A DNA stretch of 64,000 bases, taken from contig NZ_FNIF01000002.1 of the NCBI RefSeq assembly GCF_900103825.1, forward strand, positions 372,001 to 436,000, written 5' to 3'. The position numbers and the translations under genes are program-made. Position 1 is the first letter of the stretch. Each line of letters begins with the position of its first letter. Below, in pieces: positions 42,611-51,882 of the stretch. The stretch comes from Paenibacillus sp. yr247 (lineage in GTDB: Bacteria > Bacillota > Bacilli > Paenibacillales > NBRC-103111). Under the pieces are notes generated by a model that worked only from the letters and a program-made list of their open reading frames with translations, was not told the origin of the DNA and searched no databases.

Positions 42611-43534
42611 TTACACCGATAATCGTTCCACTAACTGATGAGACTCTAGAACAAGGTCTCCACGGATGCTGCATGCATTCGGATTGTCCAAGCTATTCAG
42701 AAAATGCTGAACAACGCCAGCGAAGCCCCTTCTTTCAAGCACGGTGTCCCAGCTTCCGAAGGAACGTATGCGCGGTGCGGCACCTTTTTCATAAAAGACT
42801 GCGGAATCTAGATTCGTTACTTCTACCGATCGGCCGCTGCCGTGCAGCTCCACTTTTTCCAAATCAACACCTGCTAGTCTAACCATACTATATGTACCTA
42901 GCGAAGATCCGAATGCTAACGTCCCTGACGCGTGGAGCAGTTTGCCTGCTTCATCGACTTGTTGGCTAGATGTACTCACTTCATACGGGCTTTCTCCGAT
43001 CCATAACAAAAGGTCCAGCATGTGGATCAGGTCATCATAAAGCGTCTCTTTGGCGCTATGACCTTGCTGCTTGATGCGATGCTTGACCGCTGAACACCAA
43101 TCGAAGCCGCCAGCTTCCTGCAGCCATTGCTTAGCTTCGATATATAGGGGAGCAAATCTGCGATTAAACCCGGCTGCCAGCAGAACGCCTTTTCGCTCTG
43201 CATAAGAAGCCATCTGGGCGGATTGTGTCCAATCGTAAGATAACGGCTTATCTACATAGACAGCTATACCATGCTCTATGCTTTTCATAGCAATATCGTA
43301 ATGGCTAGGTGTCGGACTATGTACGAAAACAGCATCCAATTCCTGTGCCAGAAGCTCATTCAAATTCGTTGTCCCGAACGGGATGCGATACTTTTCTTTT
43401 ATCTTTTCAACCGTTGCCGGTGTGGAACTCATGATTCCTACGACTTCCACTTGTTCGTTTACTGACAAAAGAGGCAAATAAACCTTTTGCGCAATATCAC
43501 CTAAACCGATGATTCCAATTCTTTTTCTGGTCAA
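42611..43534 (-). CDS. Gfo/Idh/MocA family oxidoreductase
   Basis: 307 residues. N-terminal Rossmann fold with GIIGLGDIAQKVYLP; the EKP-type catalytic lysine is in AVYVDKPLSYDW; then the GFNRRFAPLYIEAKQWL segment and an alpha/beta C-terminal domain. These enzymes oxidise or reduce sugars or sugar derivatives with NAD(P). The TTG start directly follows the stop of the MFS gene (TAA-TTG), with AAGGAG upstream inside that gene, so the two are one operon. Confidence 0.88.
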   Translation of the reverse strand: MTRKRIGIIGLGDIAQKVYLPLLSVNEQVEVVGIMSSTPATVEKIKEKYRIPFGTTNLNELLAQELDAVFVHSPTPSHYDIAMKSIEHGIAVYVDKPLSYDWTQSAQMASYAERKGVLLAAGFNRRFAPLYIEAKQWLQEAGGFDWCSAVKHRIKQQGHSAKETLYDDLIHMLDLLLWIGESPYEVSTSSQQVDEAGKLLHASGTLAFGSSLGTYSMVRLAGVDLEKVELHGSGRSVEVTNLDSAVFYEKGAAPRIRSFGSWDTVLERRGFAGVVQHFLNSLDNPNACSIRGDLVLESHQLVERLSV

Positions 43535-44809
43535 TTATACTTCACTCCTTATTTCTTTTCCCAACACTAAACGTCCAACCAACAACCCAAGTACAAGTAA
43601 AACAACGCCTACCAGCGTAGAGATACCATATATTTGTACCCACATCGGGGCATCCGTAAGTAAGGCATATACTTTTCCGCCAAAAATCGGCCCCAAGAAA
43701 GCGGCAAAGCCGGTGATCGCTGAATAAGTCGCGATATACATGGGACGTTCACTTTTCGGTGTGTCGCCAATGGTAAATGTAAATACCATCTGGTTAAACC
43801 CGCCCAGCCCAACTCCGAGAACGATATGTACGGCATACAGAACTACAATCGCAGGAATAACAGCAATCGCTCCCCATAATAAACAAGCTAGTGCAATAAT
43901 CGGTAAGGACCATAACAGCAAGGTCTGGGCACTATGACGCGTATTCAAATTACCCCATACATAGTAGCTGCCCATCATGACAAGAGTATGAACGACAGTA
44001 ATTAAGGAGACCGTTTCATAATTAATTTTCATCAGCTTAAGCATAACATAAGAGAAAAGCGGCACTGTCACCCCTTGAACGAATAAAAACACGGCTAAAA
44101 AGAGAATCGCTTTAAGAAAAGCGCGATCTTTCAAAGGCTTCCCAATCATCCCTACCGGATTTGATGCCGTGGATGGCTCGAAGGGGGGATTCGGATATAA
44201 AAAGAAAGCAAGAATATTTAAGACCACACAAACACTGCATATGATAAATAAATAGTTAAAGCCTTGCCCACCAGGATAACGGTCCAAAATTTGTCCGCCA
44301 ATAAAGAGAGCAAGTGAACTTACCCCGCCCAATATCGTATTTCGCAGCCCGAAATATCGCCCTCGAACCGGACCCGGCACGGCATCACTTATGAGAGAAG
44401 TCCACACGATTCCACCCGCGGCATTTCCTAGATGGGCAACCGTATACAGCACGATATACATGACAACCCACAGATCTTTGGGAAAAAGAAAAGGAATTAG
44501 CCCTACAGAAGTCCATAACAAGCGGTGAGCAGAAGCGAAAATAAGCAGCATCCGTTTACGGTTCCTGAATTTTTGCATCACAACAGCCATACCAATTTGA
44601 ATGATATTGACGACGGTTGTAACCGCCAAAACGAATCCAATCTCAGTTGAAGTCGCGCCCAAATACAGCAAATAACCAGTTAGGAAAGGACCGCCTAGCA
44701 GCTGAAAAATAATAACAGCCGGAAAACCCTCCAGCGTTGCTACGAGCAGACTTTTTCGGTAAAAGGACATTCTTTTCCTGGGTTTCCGCAAATTGTCCAG
44801 AAATTTCAT
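43535..44809 (-). CDS. MFS transporter (12 helices), probable sugar or drug carrier
   Basis: 424 residues with about 12 membrane helices. Motif-like segments: LGATSTEIGFVLAVTTVVNI, GPVRGRYFGLRNTILGGVSS and the second-half GDTPKSERPMYIATYSAITG. Close in style to the YxiO/ BtlA-type MFS proteins of Bacillales. ATG at 44809 chosen because GGAGG lies 11 bases upstream. It is coupled to the Gfo/Idh dehydrogenase, so uptake of the sugar that the enzyme oxidises is a reasonable guess, not shown. Confidence 0.85.
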   Translation of the reverse strand: MKFLDNLRKPRKRMSFYRKSLLVATLEGFPAVIIFQLLGGPFLTGYLLYLGATSTEIGFVLAVTTVVNIIQIGMAVVMQKFRNRKRMLLIFASAHRLLWTSVGLIPFLFPKDLWVVMYIVLYTVAHLGNAAGGIVWTSLISDAVPGPVRGRYFGLRNTILGGVSSLALFIGGQILDRYPGGQGFNYLFIICSVCVVLNILAFFLYPNPPFEPSTASNPVGMIGKPLKDRAFLKAILFLAVFLFVQGVTVPLFSYVMLKLMKINYETVSLITVVHTLVMMGSYYVWGNLNTRHSAQTLLLWSLPIIALACLLWGAIAVIPAIVVLYAVHIVLGVGLGGFNQMVFTFTIGDTPKSERPMYIATYSAITGFAAFLGPIFGGKVYALLTDAPMWVQIYGISTLVGVVLLVLGLLVGRLVLGKEIRSEV

Positions 44810-44940
44810 AAGTTTACTCGCCTCCATTTGTAATTCTAATGTTGAGTGAATGTTCTAATAGTTTACAAGGTATAGGGCACTTATGGTAAAATAGGACTGA
44901 CTACCTAATCTATCATGTCAGGCGGGATCATCGAATTACT

Positions 44941-45498
44941 ATGAAACCTAACCATTTTGGTCTTATCACAAGCTCATTACTCTTTTTGACCTTTATTGTA
45001 CTCTCTCTTGTGTTTCAGTCAACAACTTATTTGTATATTGCCAGTGTATGTCCGCTTCTCATTGTTCCTTTTCTTCCCGATATTCGGTCTAATCAGTTTA
45101 TTAAGCCGAATCAGTCCAAAGGTGCTGTCCGACTAATTACAATGGAGAACAAGGAGAAGGCCGATTCCGATTTTCTTGTTATCTTGTTTGAACCAGGTTA
45201 TATAAAGTGGAAACGTGGGAATCTCTTTTTCAATCTGGATGATATCATGAAAGATGTTTATATCAAACCAGATCCATTCGCAGCCACAATGACGGTGCTA
45301 AAATACGATCTATTCCCACATCGAAGCAAAAAAAATTGGGTCGGCATTTCCTTAGCTCAACTTGAGCAGCGCACCGAGCAGCTCTCTTATACAACCAATG
45401 AAATCAACCGTCTGGTCATTCAGATGTCCGACGTGAAAGAGTTGCTCCAAAGACCGATTGCACAACCGTCTTCAAACAGACAAAGTGTCGGCGCCTAA
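44941..45498 (+). CDS. Hypothetical two-helix membrane protein
   Basis: 185 residues. Two hydrophobic helices in the first 55 residues, then a soluble domain of mixed beta and helical character (FLVILFEPGYIKWKRGNLFF, WVGISLAQLEQRTEQLSYTT) and a long C-terminal helix. I do not recognise the family. The ribosome site is weak. It is divergent from the MFS operon and ends at a large nested terminator shared with pepA. Confidence 0.65.
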   Translation: MKPNHFGLITSSLLFLTFIVLSLVFQSTTYLYIASVCPLLIVPFLPDIRSNQFIKPNQSKGAVRLITMENKEKADSDFLVILFEPGYIKWKRGNLFFNLDDIMKDVYIKPDPFAATMTVLKYDLFPHRSKKNWVGISLAQLEQRTEQLSYTTNEINRLVIQMSDVKELLQRPIAQPSSNRQSVGA

Positions 45499-45535
45499 GA
45501 AGAAAAAGTCTACTAAGTATAAATCTTTAACAAAT

Positions 45536-45612
45536 AAAAATCACCCAGCCTTGAGTTAAAGGCCTGCCATGAATAGGCAGGCCGACGATAACTCGAAGAC
45601 GGGTGATTTTTT
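45536..45612. terminator. Large nested bidirectional terminator
   Basis: Three nested stems in 77 bases: AAAATCACCC/GGGTGATTTT outside, GAGTTA/TAACTC in the middle and GGCCTGCC/GGCAGGCC inside. Flanked by A and T runs, between convergent genes. Confidence 0.9.
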
Positions 45613-45620
45613 GTGTAAAC

Positions 45621-47129
45621 CTATTTCAGTTCTTCGCCACACAAGTAAGCGGCAAGTGTACGGACCATGACTCCTGTTGCACCTTTGGGCTCAATGCCCT
45701 TCGCTGACCATAACCAAGCGGTGCCGCCCGTATCAAGATGGATCCACGGCGTTTCTTCGGCGAAGTAGCCGATGAACAGACCTGCTGTAATAGCGCCTGC
45801 CCAGCGATCCGATGAAGTCGAATTCTTGATATCGGCAACATCACTCTTCAGCATAGCGCGATACTCTGGATAGTTTGGCAGCTGCCAGACTTTTTCTCCA
45901 GCCGCCGAAGCTGCTTGGAGCAGCGGTTTTAAAAACTCATCATCGTTCGTAACAGCGCCAGTCGCCACATCGGCGAAGGAGATTAAAATAGCCCCTGTTA
46001 ATGTGGCTACATCAATCAGGCGATTCGCTCCCAGCTGCTTTGCGTAGGTTATCCCCTCCGCCAATATAATACGGCCTTCCGCGTCTGTATTCAGCACTTC
46101 CACGGAATGTCCGCTTAGCATCGTCACGATATCGCCGGGACGATAGGCAGAACCAGACGTCATGTTCTCCGCCGCCGGAATGACCACGACCAGGTTCACT
46201 TTCGGCTTCAGTTGACCGACGACATGCAGGGCTCCAAGCAGTGTTGCGGCTCCGCCCATATCACTGATCATCTCTTCCATGCCATCGGGTCTTTTCATCG
46301 AGATACCGCCGGTATCGAAGGTCACGCCCTTGCCGACAAGGCCCAACACGTCGGCGGAGTCTGGATCACCCTTATACTGCAGGGTGATCATGCGCGCTGG
46401 GTTGACGCTGCCCGCGCCAACCGCGGTAAGTCCGCCCATCCCGCGGGCGGCAATCTCGTGCTCATCCAGCACTTCGCAGGCGAAGCCATAGTGCTGGGCG
46501 AGCCGAACGGCTTCCGCTGCGAGGGTAGCCGGGACGAGCTTATTGCCCGGGAGGTTCGTGAGATCCCGGGCATAGTTCGTGCCCTCCGCAACCGCCTCAG
46601 CGGCTGCGATCACCCCCTCCAGAAGCGCTGCATCCGCAGCCGCTTCTGTAAGCAACACCGCCTGGCGCAGCTCCGCGCGCGCTGGCTCGTTCTTGCGGTA
46701 CGCCGCGATGCGGTATGTACCGAGGAGCAGCCCTTCGGTCAGCGCCGAGGCGGCTGACCGGCTGTCGAACCCGCTTGGCAGCTTCAGCGCCAAGCTTTCG
46801 AGCTGCAGCGCGAGGGACTCGCGCGCTGCAAATACTGCGGCTGCGCGCAGCGTATCGCGTGACGCTGCGGGGCCGAGCCCCGCAATCAGCACGTACGCGT
46901 ACGGCAGCAGCCCGTGGGTTGGCAGCGCCTCGAGTTCGCCTGAGGCGCCAGTGAATAGGCCCTTTGCGCACATGCGCTGAAGGGCCTGATCTAGCTGCGG
47001 CACTCCGAGGAGAGCGTCCTGACGCAGCTCAGCTTCACTTAGGCAGACGAGGATTGCGTCTGCCCCCGTTTCATTATTCATCAATGACGTAAATAGACCT
47101 GTTGTTACACTCGTTACCTTAACAAACAT
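45621..47129 (-). CDS. pepA: Leucyl aminopeptidase (M17 family)
   Basis: 502 residues, normal for PepA. The catalytic domain shows the metal/active-site motifs GKGVTFDTGGISMKRPDGME, DMGGAATLLGALHVV and the M17 signature VLNTDAEGRIILAEG. The N-terminal domain (about 1-170) is GC-rich at the DNA level (about 46400-47000 on this strand) and rich in alanine, unlike the rest of the gene. The ATG at 47129 has GGGAGA 8 bases upstream. Removes N-terminal amino acids from peptides in the cytoplasm. Confidence 0.94.
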   Translation of the reverse strand: MFVKVTSVTTGLFTSLMNNETGADAILVCLSEAELRQDALLGVPQLDQALQRMCAKGLFTGASGELEALPTHGLLPYAYVLIAGLGPAASRDTLRAAAVFAARESLALQLESLALKLPSGFDSRSAASALTEGLLLGTYRIAAYRKNEPARAELRQAVLLTEAAADAALLEGVIAAAEAVAEGTNYARDLTNLPGNKLVPATLAAEAVRLAQHYGFACEVLDEHEIAARGMGGLTAVGAGSVNPARMITLQYKGDPDSADVLGLVGKGVTFDTGGISMKRPDGMEEMISDMGGAATLLGALHVVGQLKPKVNLVVVIPAAENMTSGSAYRPGDIVTMLSGHSVEVLNTDAEGRIILAEGITYAKQLGANRLIDVATLTGAILISFADVATGAVTNDDEFLKPLLQAASAAGEKVWQLPNYPEYRAMLKSDVADIKNSTSSDRWAGAITAGLFIGYFAEETPWIHLDTGGTAWLWSAKGIEPKGATGVMVRTLAAYLCGEELK

Positions 47130-47168
47130 AGATAATTTCTCCCTGCTCTTCAAGTTAGTTTCTTCAAA

Positions 47169-48182
47169 TTAATAATAAGATGCGGCCTTCTGAACAACCG
47201 ACTGCATAGGCAGCTGATAAGGACACTTATCTTCGCAAAGCGGTTTCACTTTGCAGGGGTCATGGTCTGCACAGCCTACTATTCTATCCTTTTGTCTTTG
47301 GAAAAATCCATCACCTTTGGGCAGCAAACCGAATTTTTCTCTAAATCTACTCGCAATCATGACATCCGGAATGGAAATTTCAAGCGGGCAAGAACAATAG
47401 TTGCAGCGTCTGCAATTATGCTGACCGAGTTGGATAGCCAATTGCTCTAGCTCCTGACGCTCCTCGGTCCCTACTTCTAGCTCCTGTGCAGCCAAGTTTT
47501 CTTGCACTTCCTTGATACTGACCATTCCCGAAATCGTCACATGCACATCTTGACTGTAAGGATAGCGGATCGCCCGATCAACCGGTTGAATGAACCCTCC
47601 GGACAAAGGCTTCATCGCCACTTTCATCAAATCCATCTCTGTTGCTTTGGGGATAAGCTCATCGAGCGCAAACGGCTGCGCCAAATTCAAATGAAACAAA
47701 ATTTGTGAGAATTGCCCTGTAGCAATCCATTTTGCAAGCAGATCGGGACGGTGTCCGGAAATACCAATGAATCGTACTTTCCCTTCCCGCTGAGCTTCAA
47801 GGGCAGCTTCATACGCTCCGCCAATATCCATCGCCTTCTTAAACTCACTCACATAGTTCACATAGTGAATTTGCAATAAATCGACATGGTCCGTTTTCAT
47901 CCGTACCAAACTTCGCTCAATCTCCGCTTTCGCCGTAGCATAATCGCGCGCGCCTGTCTTCGTCGCTAAGAAATACTCCTGCCTGCGATGCGAAATGCAT
48001 TCGCCAATAATCTCCTCGCTGTTCCGATATGCCGCTGCAGTGTCAATATAATTAATGCCGTGGTCCAAGGCATAGTTCAACGCTTCTCTTGCCTGCTCTA
48101 GTGGTACACCTGGCAGATTCATAGCACCAAATCCAAGTGACGATACGTTGAAGCCAGATTTACCGAACTTCGAATATCTCAA
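47169..48182 (-). CDS. Aldo/keto reductase with C-terminal Fe-S ferredoxin-like segment (COG1453)
   Basis: 337 residues. An aldo/keto reductase barrel (YSKFGKSGFNVSSLGFGAMN, NYIDTAAAYRNSEEIIGE, ATKTGARDY, LLQIHYVN) is followed by a cysteine-rich tail with CRRCNYCSCPLEI (about 255-268) and a second group GCADHDPCKVKPLCEDKC (about 308-325), as in the predicted Fe-S oxidoreductases of COG1453. TTG start with GGGAG 8 bases upstream. The redox partner is unknown. It lies 40 bases upstream of pepA on the same strand. Confidence 0.9.
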   Translation of the reverse strand: MRYSKFGKSGFNVSSLGFGAMNLPGVPLEQAREALNYALDHGINYIDTAAAYRNSEEIIGECISHRRQEYFLATKTGARDYATAKAEIERSLVRMKTDHVDLLQIHYVNYVSEFKKAMDIGGAYEAALEAQREGKVRFIGISGHRPDLLAKWIATGQFSQILFHLNLAQPFALDELIPKATEMDLMKVAMKPLSGGFIQPVDRAIRYPYSQDVHVTISGMVSIKEVQENLAAQELEVGTEERQELEQLAIQLGQHNCRRCNYCSCPLEISIPDVMIASRFREKFGLLPKGDGFFQRQKDRIVGCADHDPCKVKPLCEDKCPYQLPMQSVVQKAASYY

Positions 48183-48393
48183 AGCAATATCTCCCTTCCA
48201 ATTAAGCGAGCGAGTTAATAAATAATTGCACTTGCAACTATTGTATTACAACTCAGTCCTACTTTCCATAAAACAGTTGATTGTATTGTAATCGTCACCA
48301 TTTTATTCATTGACTCTAACGTAACCTGATTATTAACAAATGTATTGACAGTGAAAGTGATTATTAAAATCATTCTAATCGTGTTCATGATTT

Positions 48394-48408
48394 TGATAAT
48401 CATTCTCA
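48394..48408. promoter_or_regulatory. Fur box upstream of the PepSY pseudogene
   Basis: TGATAATCATTCTCA matches the 7-1-7 Fur consensus TGATAATnATTATCA at all but one position. It lies about 25 bases upstream of the GTG at 48430. A weaker second match is at about 48358-48378. Confidence 0.8.
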
Positions 48409-48429
48409 ATGTATGCAAGAGGAACTAAT

Positions 48430-48866
48430 GTGCGTAAATCATTATTAAAAATTCATCTATGGGTAAGTTTACTGCTAGGCTTATTCATTGTCGTCATCTG
48501 TACGACAGGCAGCCTGCTTGTCATTGAAAATGAGGTAGAGAAATGGATTCACCCCCAGCTTTATCAGGCTATATGTTTATGTTGATCCGGGTACCGCCCA
48601 TGTACTTGGGCCTGTAGGACCCGAGCGAGACAATGCCCCAATGGCATTCTATAGCCCCTGGAAAAAAGGCCTGCACTCTGCGACTTGGGGGGGAACCGAT
48701 AAAAATCGCGAGCTTCATCATAGGCATGATGCCCTTATTCCTAATGATTACGGGCTTGGTCATCTGGCAGTTCAAGGCTAAGTCGCGCCGAAAAAGTAAA
48801 AGCTCTTCCCGCACCTACCAATTCCCCCTACCAACACAAGCTCCTTCAATGAGTTCTACCGAATAA
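48430..48866 (+). pseudogene. Decayed PepSY-associated TM helix protein (iron-regulated)
   Basis: Pieces of one gene lie in three frames. First frame (48430-48585): start GTG with AGAGGAAC upstream, encoding LLKIHLWVSLLLGLFIVVIC and TTGSLLVIENEVEKWIHPQL, the typical N-terminal helix of a PepSY_TM protein, then a stop. Second frame (from about 48569): YVYVDPGTAHVLGPV and GLHSATWGG, typical internal segments. Third frame (to 48866): SFIIGMMPLFLMITGLVIWQ, the last membrane helix with its KSRRKSK anchor. The total length is far below the usual 350-500 residues, so large internal deletions and frameshifts have occurred. The Fur box shows it once belonged to the iron-starvation response. Confidence 0.85.
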
Positions 48867-48869
48867 ATA

Positions 48870-48927
48870 AAAAACAAGCACCCCAGAGGCAACTTCATGT
48901 AGAAGTGTAGCCGGGGTGCTCGTTTTA
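48870..48927. terminator. Bidirectional terminator between the pseudogene and rsgI
   Basis: AAAACAAGCACCCC pairs with GGGGTGCTCGTTTT (one mismatch), with an inner ACTTC/GAAGT stem. Confidence 0.8.
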
Positions 48928-48953
48928 TCTTCGTTTTTAAGACTCTTCATTCT

Positions 48954-50234
48954 TCAATCGTCATTATTATTGTTCTTTGAATCTGTATTCCGAACACCCC
49001 AATTCCAACGAGAGTCGGAGCTTTTATCATTCTCCGACTTTGGTGTTGGCCTTATGAATGGTCTAACAGTCGGCATGCCGGAAATTACCGGCTTGGGCGT
49101 TCCTCTTGGCTTTGTCGATGACTTTGAATCATTCTCATTTTTGTCGTCCCGATGGTCAGGCCTGGGCGTTGATTTATTGTCATCATTATTATTATTATTA
49201 TCGTTCTTGCCATTTTTGTCGTTCTTGTTGTCGTTCTTGTCATTCTTTGAAGGCGTTGCCGTTGTTGGCTTCACATTAGTCTTGCCACTGTTATCATTCT
49301 TACCGTTCTTATTATTGTTGTTATTTTTATCGTTCTTGCCATTATTATCGTTGTTCTTTTCTTTGGTCAGTTTTTCGTTTTGAATTTGCTGAATTTTTTC
49401 GCTGAGTTTACCGGATTTTTCATCTGCGATAAGTCTTTGCAGAGACGACTTATCAATCGGCTTATCCGGTTTTACCAGCTTATCAATTCCGCCGTTATCC
49501 TTGGCTAACTGATGAATCGATACGCTTTTAATATCATCTAAGGATACTTTCGCACCATTGTCTACCGCATTGAGATAAATTGCATATTTCCCGGCAGATA
49601 CACCGCTAGCTAACGCCTCTTGTCTCACTTCTTGCGGTGCAGCGAACGCAGTCACCTCATAATTTTTCACTTGATCCGGATGGGTTTGCACAATATGCTT
49701 GCTGACCTGCTCTTTCAGCTTGGCAGCAATCGCCTCATCGTTCACAACCGTCTGTTGTCCCACGACTGTAGAGCTGATTATGATATCCCCTTCACCCTTA
49801 GCAAGTGCTCCCTGCTCGGCTTTATCAAGAATTTCGGATGTGATCGCTTCTAACGACTTCCCCTTGAAGACTAACGTTCGAATTAAGTCCTCACCATCTT
49901 GATTTAGCCCTTTTAAATCCAGAACAACTTCATCGTTATCAATACCAATCTCTACACTAGGATTGATATCTATAGTTACGTAGGCAACCACTTGGCTACC
50001 TGGAATGGTTCCTGTCAGCGTTGATACTAAGACAAAGCATAATACGATTGCGGCCGCCAATCCTGATAAAATAGCCATTTGCGGTATTCGCAAACGCCGC
50101 TTCACAGGTGCAAACAGTATCTCTTCACCAACTTCACAATTCCGTGTTCCCCTTGGAAGCTTCTCGAACCGACCCTCTGGATTCATGACAATAATGGAAC
50201 TCTCGCTTAATTCCATGACGATCCCCTTGTTCAT
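48954..50234 (-). CDS. rsgI: Anti-sigma-I factor RsgI-like protein
   Basis: 426 residues. The N-terminal RsgI_N domain (MNKGIVMELSESSIIVMNPE, about 1-47) binds SigI in the cytoplasm. A single membrane helix follows (about 56-78), then the extracytoplasmic domain starting AYVTIDINPSVEIGI, with the Asn-Pro peptide reported as an autocleavage site in RsgI proteins. The last 150 residues are a low-complexity Asn/Lys/Asp-rich, then Pro/Thr-rich, tail. No carbohydrate-binding domain is visible, unlike clostridial RsgI sensors. Directly downstream of sigI (29-base gap). Confidence 0.92.
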   Translation of the reverse strand: MNKGIVMELSESSIIVMNPEGRFEKLPRGTRNCEVGEEILFAPVKRRLRIPQMAILSGLAAAIVLCFVLVSTLTGTIPGSQVVAYVTIDINPSVEIGIDNDEVVLDLKGLNQDGEDLIRTLVFKGKSLEAITSEILDKAEQGALAKGEGDIIISSTVVGQQTVVNDEAIAAKLKEQVSKHIVQTHPDQVKNYEVTAFAAPQEVRQEALASGVSAGKYAIYLNAVDNGAKVSLDDIKSVSIHQLAKDNGGIDKLVKPDKPIDKSSLQRLIADEKSGKLSEKIQQIQNEKLTKEKNNDNNGKNDKNNNNNKNGKNDNSGKTNVKPTTATPSKNDKNDNKNDKNGKNDNNNNNDDNKSTPRPDHRDDKNENDSKSSTKPRGTPKPVISGMPTVRPFIRPTPKSENDKSSDSRWNWGVRNTDSKNNNNDD

Positions 50235-50263
50235 ACGCTGTTCGTCCTTTCTTTATGCTTTCC

Positions 50264-51043
50264 TCATTCTCGAATATGTAAATAATCCCGCAAGTAAGGA
50301 TATGGACCGTTAAAGATGAGAGCAATCGCTATCAAATATTTACGGTTTCGCTCCAATGTTTTTCTGGAAACCTGTACCTGCTCCAGCAGCTCTTTAATGG
50401 GCAGCTGCCGTTTCGTCAGAAGAGTACGCATAAGTTCTGCATCCTGTGCTAGCGTGCGACCGATACCAAACAGCATCTGTCGGGAATCGTCGTGTTTAGG
50501 GGATGCTTCTGTCAATTCAGAGAAATCGATATCAAAATCACTTAAGCATCGGCTAAAATCAGTAATTTCACTTCGCCGTTCTTCAAGTCCCTTTTGCTTT
50601 TCATAAGCTTCGATAGCTTGATGAACTTCAATCGGATTGAGTAGGTTATCTTCATCATCTTCCTGATCGAATGAACTATAAGGAATCTGTCCTTTGAAAC
50701 GCTGTTCTTTGCGCAAGAAATCAATTAATCTCCTCCGCATGACTGTTTCTGCAAAGCCAAGGAAGGACCTTCCCATGACGGCAGAATATTGATTAATAGC
50801 TTCATTAAAGGCCCCTAAAGCAATACTGAATTCATCATCTCGCGCCGGATCGATATATCGTTTACAAAACCTACTTGTAACTTTAGCCACATAGGGCTGG
50901 TAGTCGGCAATAAATTGATTCCTAAGTCGTAGGTCTCCTGCTTGAATTTGATGTATGGTTACCTCAAGGGAAGAGGCATGGGGTTCACTTTGTCCCTGGG
51001 ATTCCTTCTTCCCAAGAAACCGTTTGAATAGTACCAGTAGCAC
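50264..51043 (-). CDS. sigI: RNA polymerase sigma factor SigI
   Basis: 259 residues. Sigma-70 region 2 is visible in IHQIQAGDLRLRNQFIADYQ and PARDDEFSIALGAFNEAINQ, then FLGFAETVMRRRLIDFLRKE. The SigI-specific C-terminal domain (about 150-255) contains LSDFDIDFSELTEASPKHDD and QVSRKTLERNRKYLIAIAL, the recognition helix. GTG start with GAGGTGG upstream. Forms the sigI-rsgI operon, so SigI is held at the membrane by RsgI and released by an envelope signal (heat or cell-wall/polysaccharide cues in known cases). Confidence 0.94.
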   Translation of the reverse strand: MLLVLFKRFLGKKESQGQSEPHASSLEVTIHQIQAGDLRLRNQFIADYQPYVAKVTSRFCKRYIDPARDDEFSIALGAFNEAINQYSAVMGRSFLGFAETVMRRRLIDFLRKEQRFKGQIPYSSFDQEDDEDNLLNPIEVHQAIEAYEKQKGLEERRSEITDFSRCLSDFDIDFSELTEASPKHDDSRQMLFGIGRTLAQDAELMRTLLTKRQLPIKELLEQVQVSRKTLERNRKYLIAIALIFNGPYPYLRDYLHIRE

Positions 51044-51240
51044 CTTTCCACCTCACAGTATAGTAGTTTCGTCCCTATGTATAACAATTCGGGGGGTACG
51101 ATTTAAGGAAAACACAAATAAAAAGTAAAGTTATTATACCATACATGTTCAAATCTGCACCTAATGGCAAATAAAACCTTTGGTCGTGATTTCATTTTAA
51201 CCCTAAATCCTTTACAATTAAGGGTATGGAGGTGTTTCAT

Positions 51241-51882
51241 TTGGAACAAGGCAATCACTTTGGCAAGTTTCTCGAGACGCTGCGAGGTAAAATGTCCTTA
51301 CGTAAAGTTGCAAGTAAATGCGGCTTATCTCATGCCTACATTAGGGACTTAGAGCTCGGACGTAATCGTACCACGAATGATGTTATCAAGCCATCCCCTG
51401 ACACCTTGAGAAAGCTATCACAAGCGTATCAGTATCCTTATACGGATTTACTTATGAAGGCAGGATATCTTGAAGAAGCCTCAACTTGGCAGACTCCCCT
51501 TCAAATCCGTTTAGATAACGTCTGGTATGTTGAGTTCGGCATTAAATCTATCCAATATGTTTCGCCAGAAGGAATCATAGAGGAAAACGTAGAATCTCTT
51601 GTAGCCTTCACTAGCTTCATAGAAACATTAATTGACCACCATTTTGTGAAATTGGACATGCACCTATTCGTTAATCTGAACAAAATAAAAAAGTATGCCC
51701 CCTCAGAAGGCAAACTTTATTTTGATACTTATGATGAAGGTCCTTGTGTCACCATCGCCGCTATATCACAGAAGAAATATCACCAGACGCTTCTTGAATA
51801 TGAGGCTCGTAATACAGGTCTTGTTGTGGAAACCGATTCCTGCGTTCGCCACTCATCTTTGAAAGCCAAGTTCCTTACCTAG
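51241..51882 (+). CDS. XRE helix-turn-helix domain fused to a LytTR-like domain
   Basis: 213 residues. N-terminal XRE helix-turn-helix (about 5-75): MSLRKVASKCGLSHAYIRDL, PSPDTLRKLSQAYQY. The remainder (about 88-185) follows the LytTR pattern: DNVWYVEFGIKSIQYVSPEG, SLVAFTSFIETLIDHHFVKL, then the hallmark DMHLFVNLNKIKKYAPSEGK. So two DNA-binding folds are joined, a rare arrangement; the match is by eye. Start TTG at 51241 because GGAGG lies 8 bases upstream; the ATG at 51226 is part of that ribosome site. Its 3' end overlaps the convergent membrane-protein gene by 30 bases. A REC-LytTR gene follows at 52663. Confidence 0.8.
   Translation: MEQGNHFGKFLETLRGKMSLRKVASKCGLSHAYIRDLELGRNRTTNDVIKPSPDTLRKLSQAYQYPYTDLLMKAGYLEEASTWQTPLQIRLDNVWYVEFGIKSIQYVSPEGIIEENVESLVAFTSFIETLIDHHFVKLDMHLFVNLNKIKKYAPSEGKLYFDTYDEGPCVTIAAISQKKYHQTLLEYEARNTGLVVETDSCVRHSSLKAKFLT

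Noticed and set aside
46212-46757. 181-residue plus-strand frame opposite pepA
   Set aside because: Same GC-rich antisense effect; pepA motifs are unambiguous on the minus strand.
48916-49383. 155-residue plus-strand frame rich in Leu/Phe/Ser opposite rsgI
   Set aside because: It is the complement of the Asn/Lys/Asp low-complexity tail of RsgI, which automatically reads as Leu/Phe/Ser.
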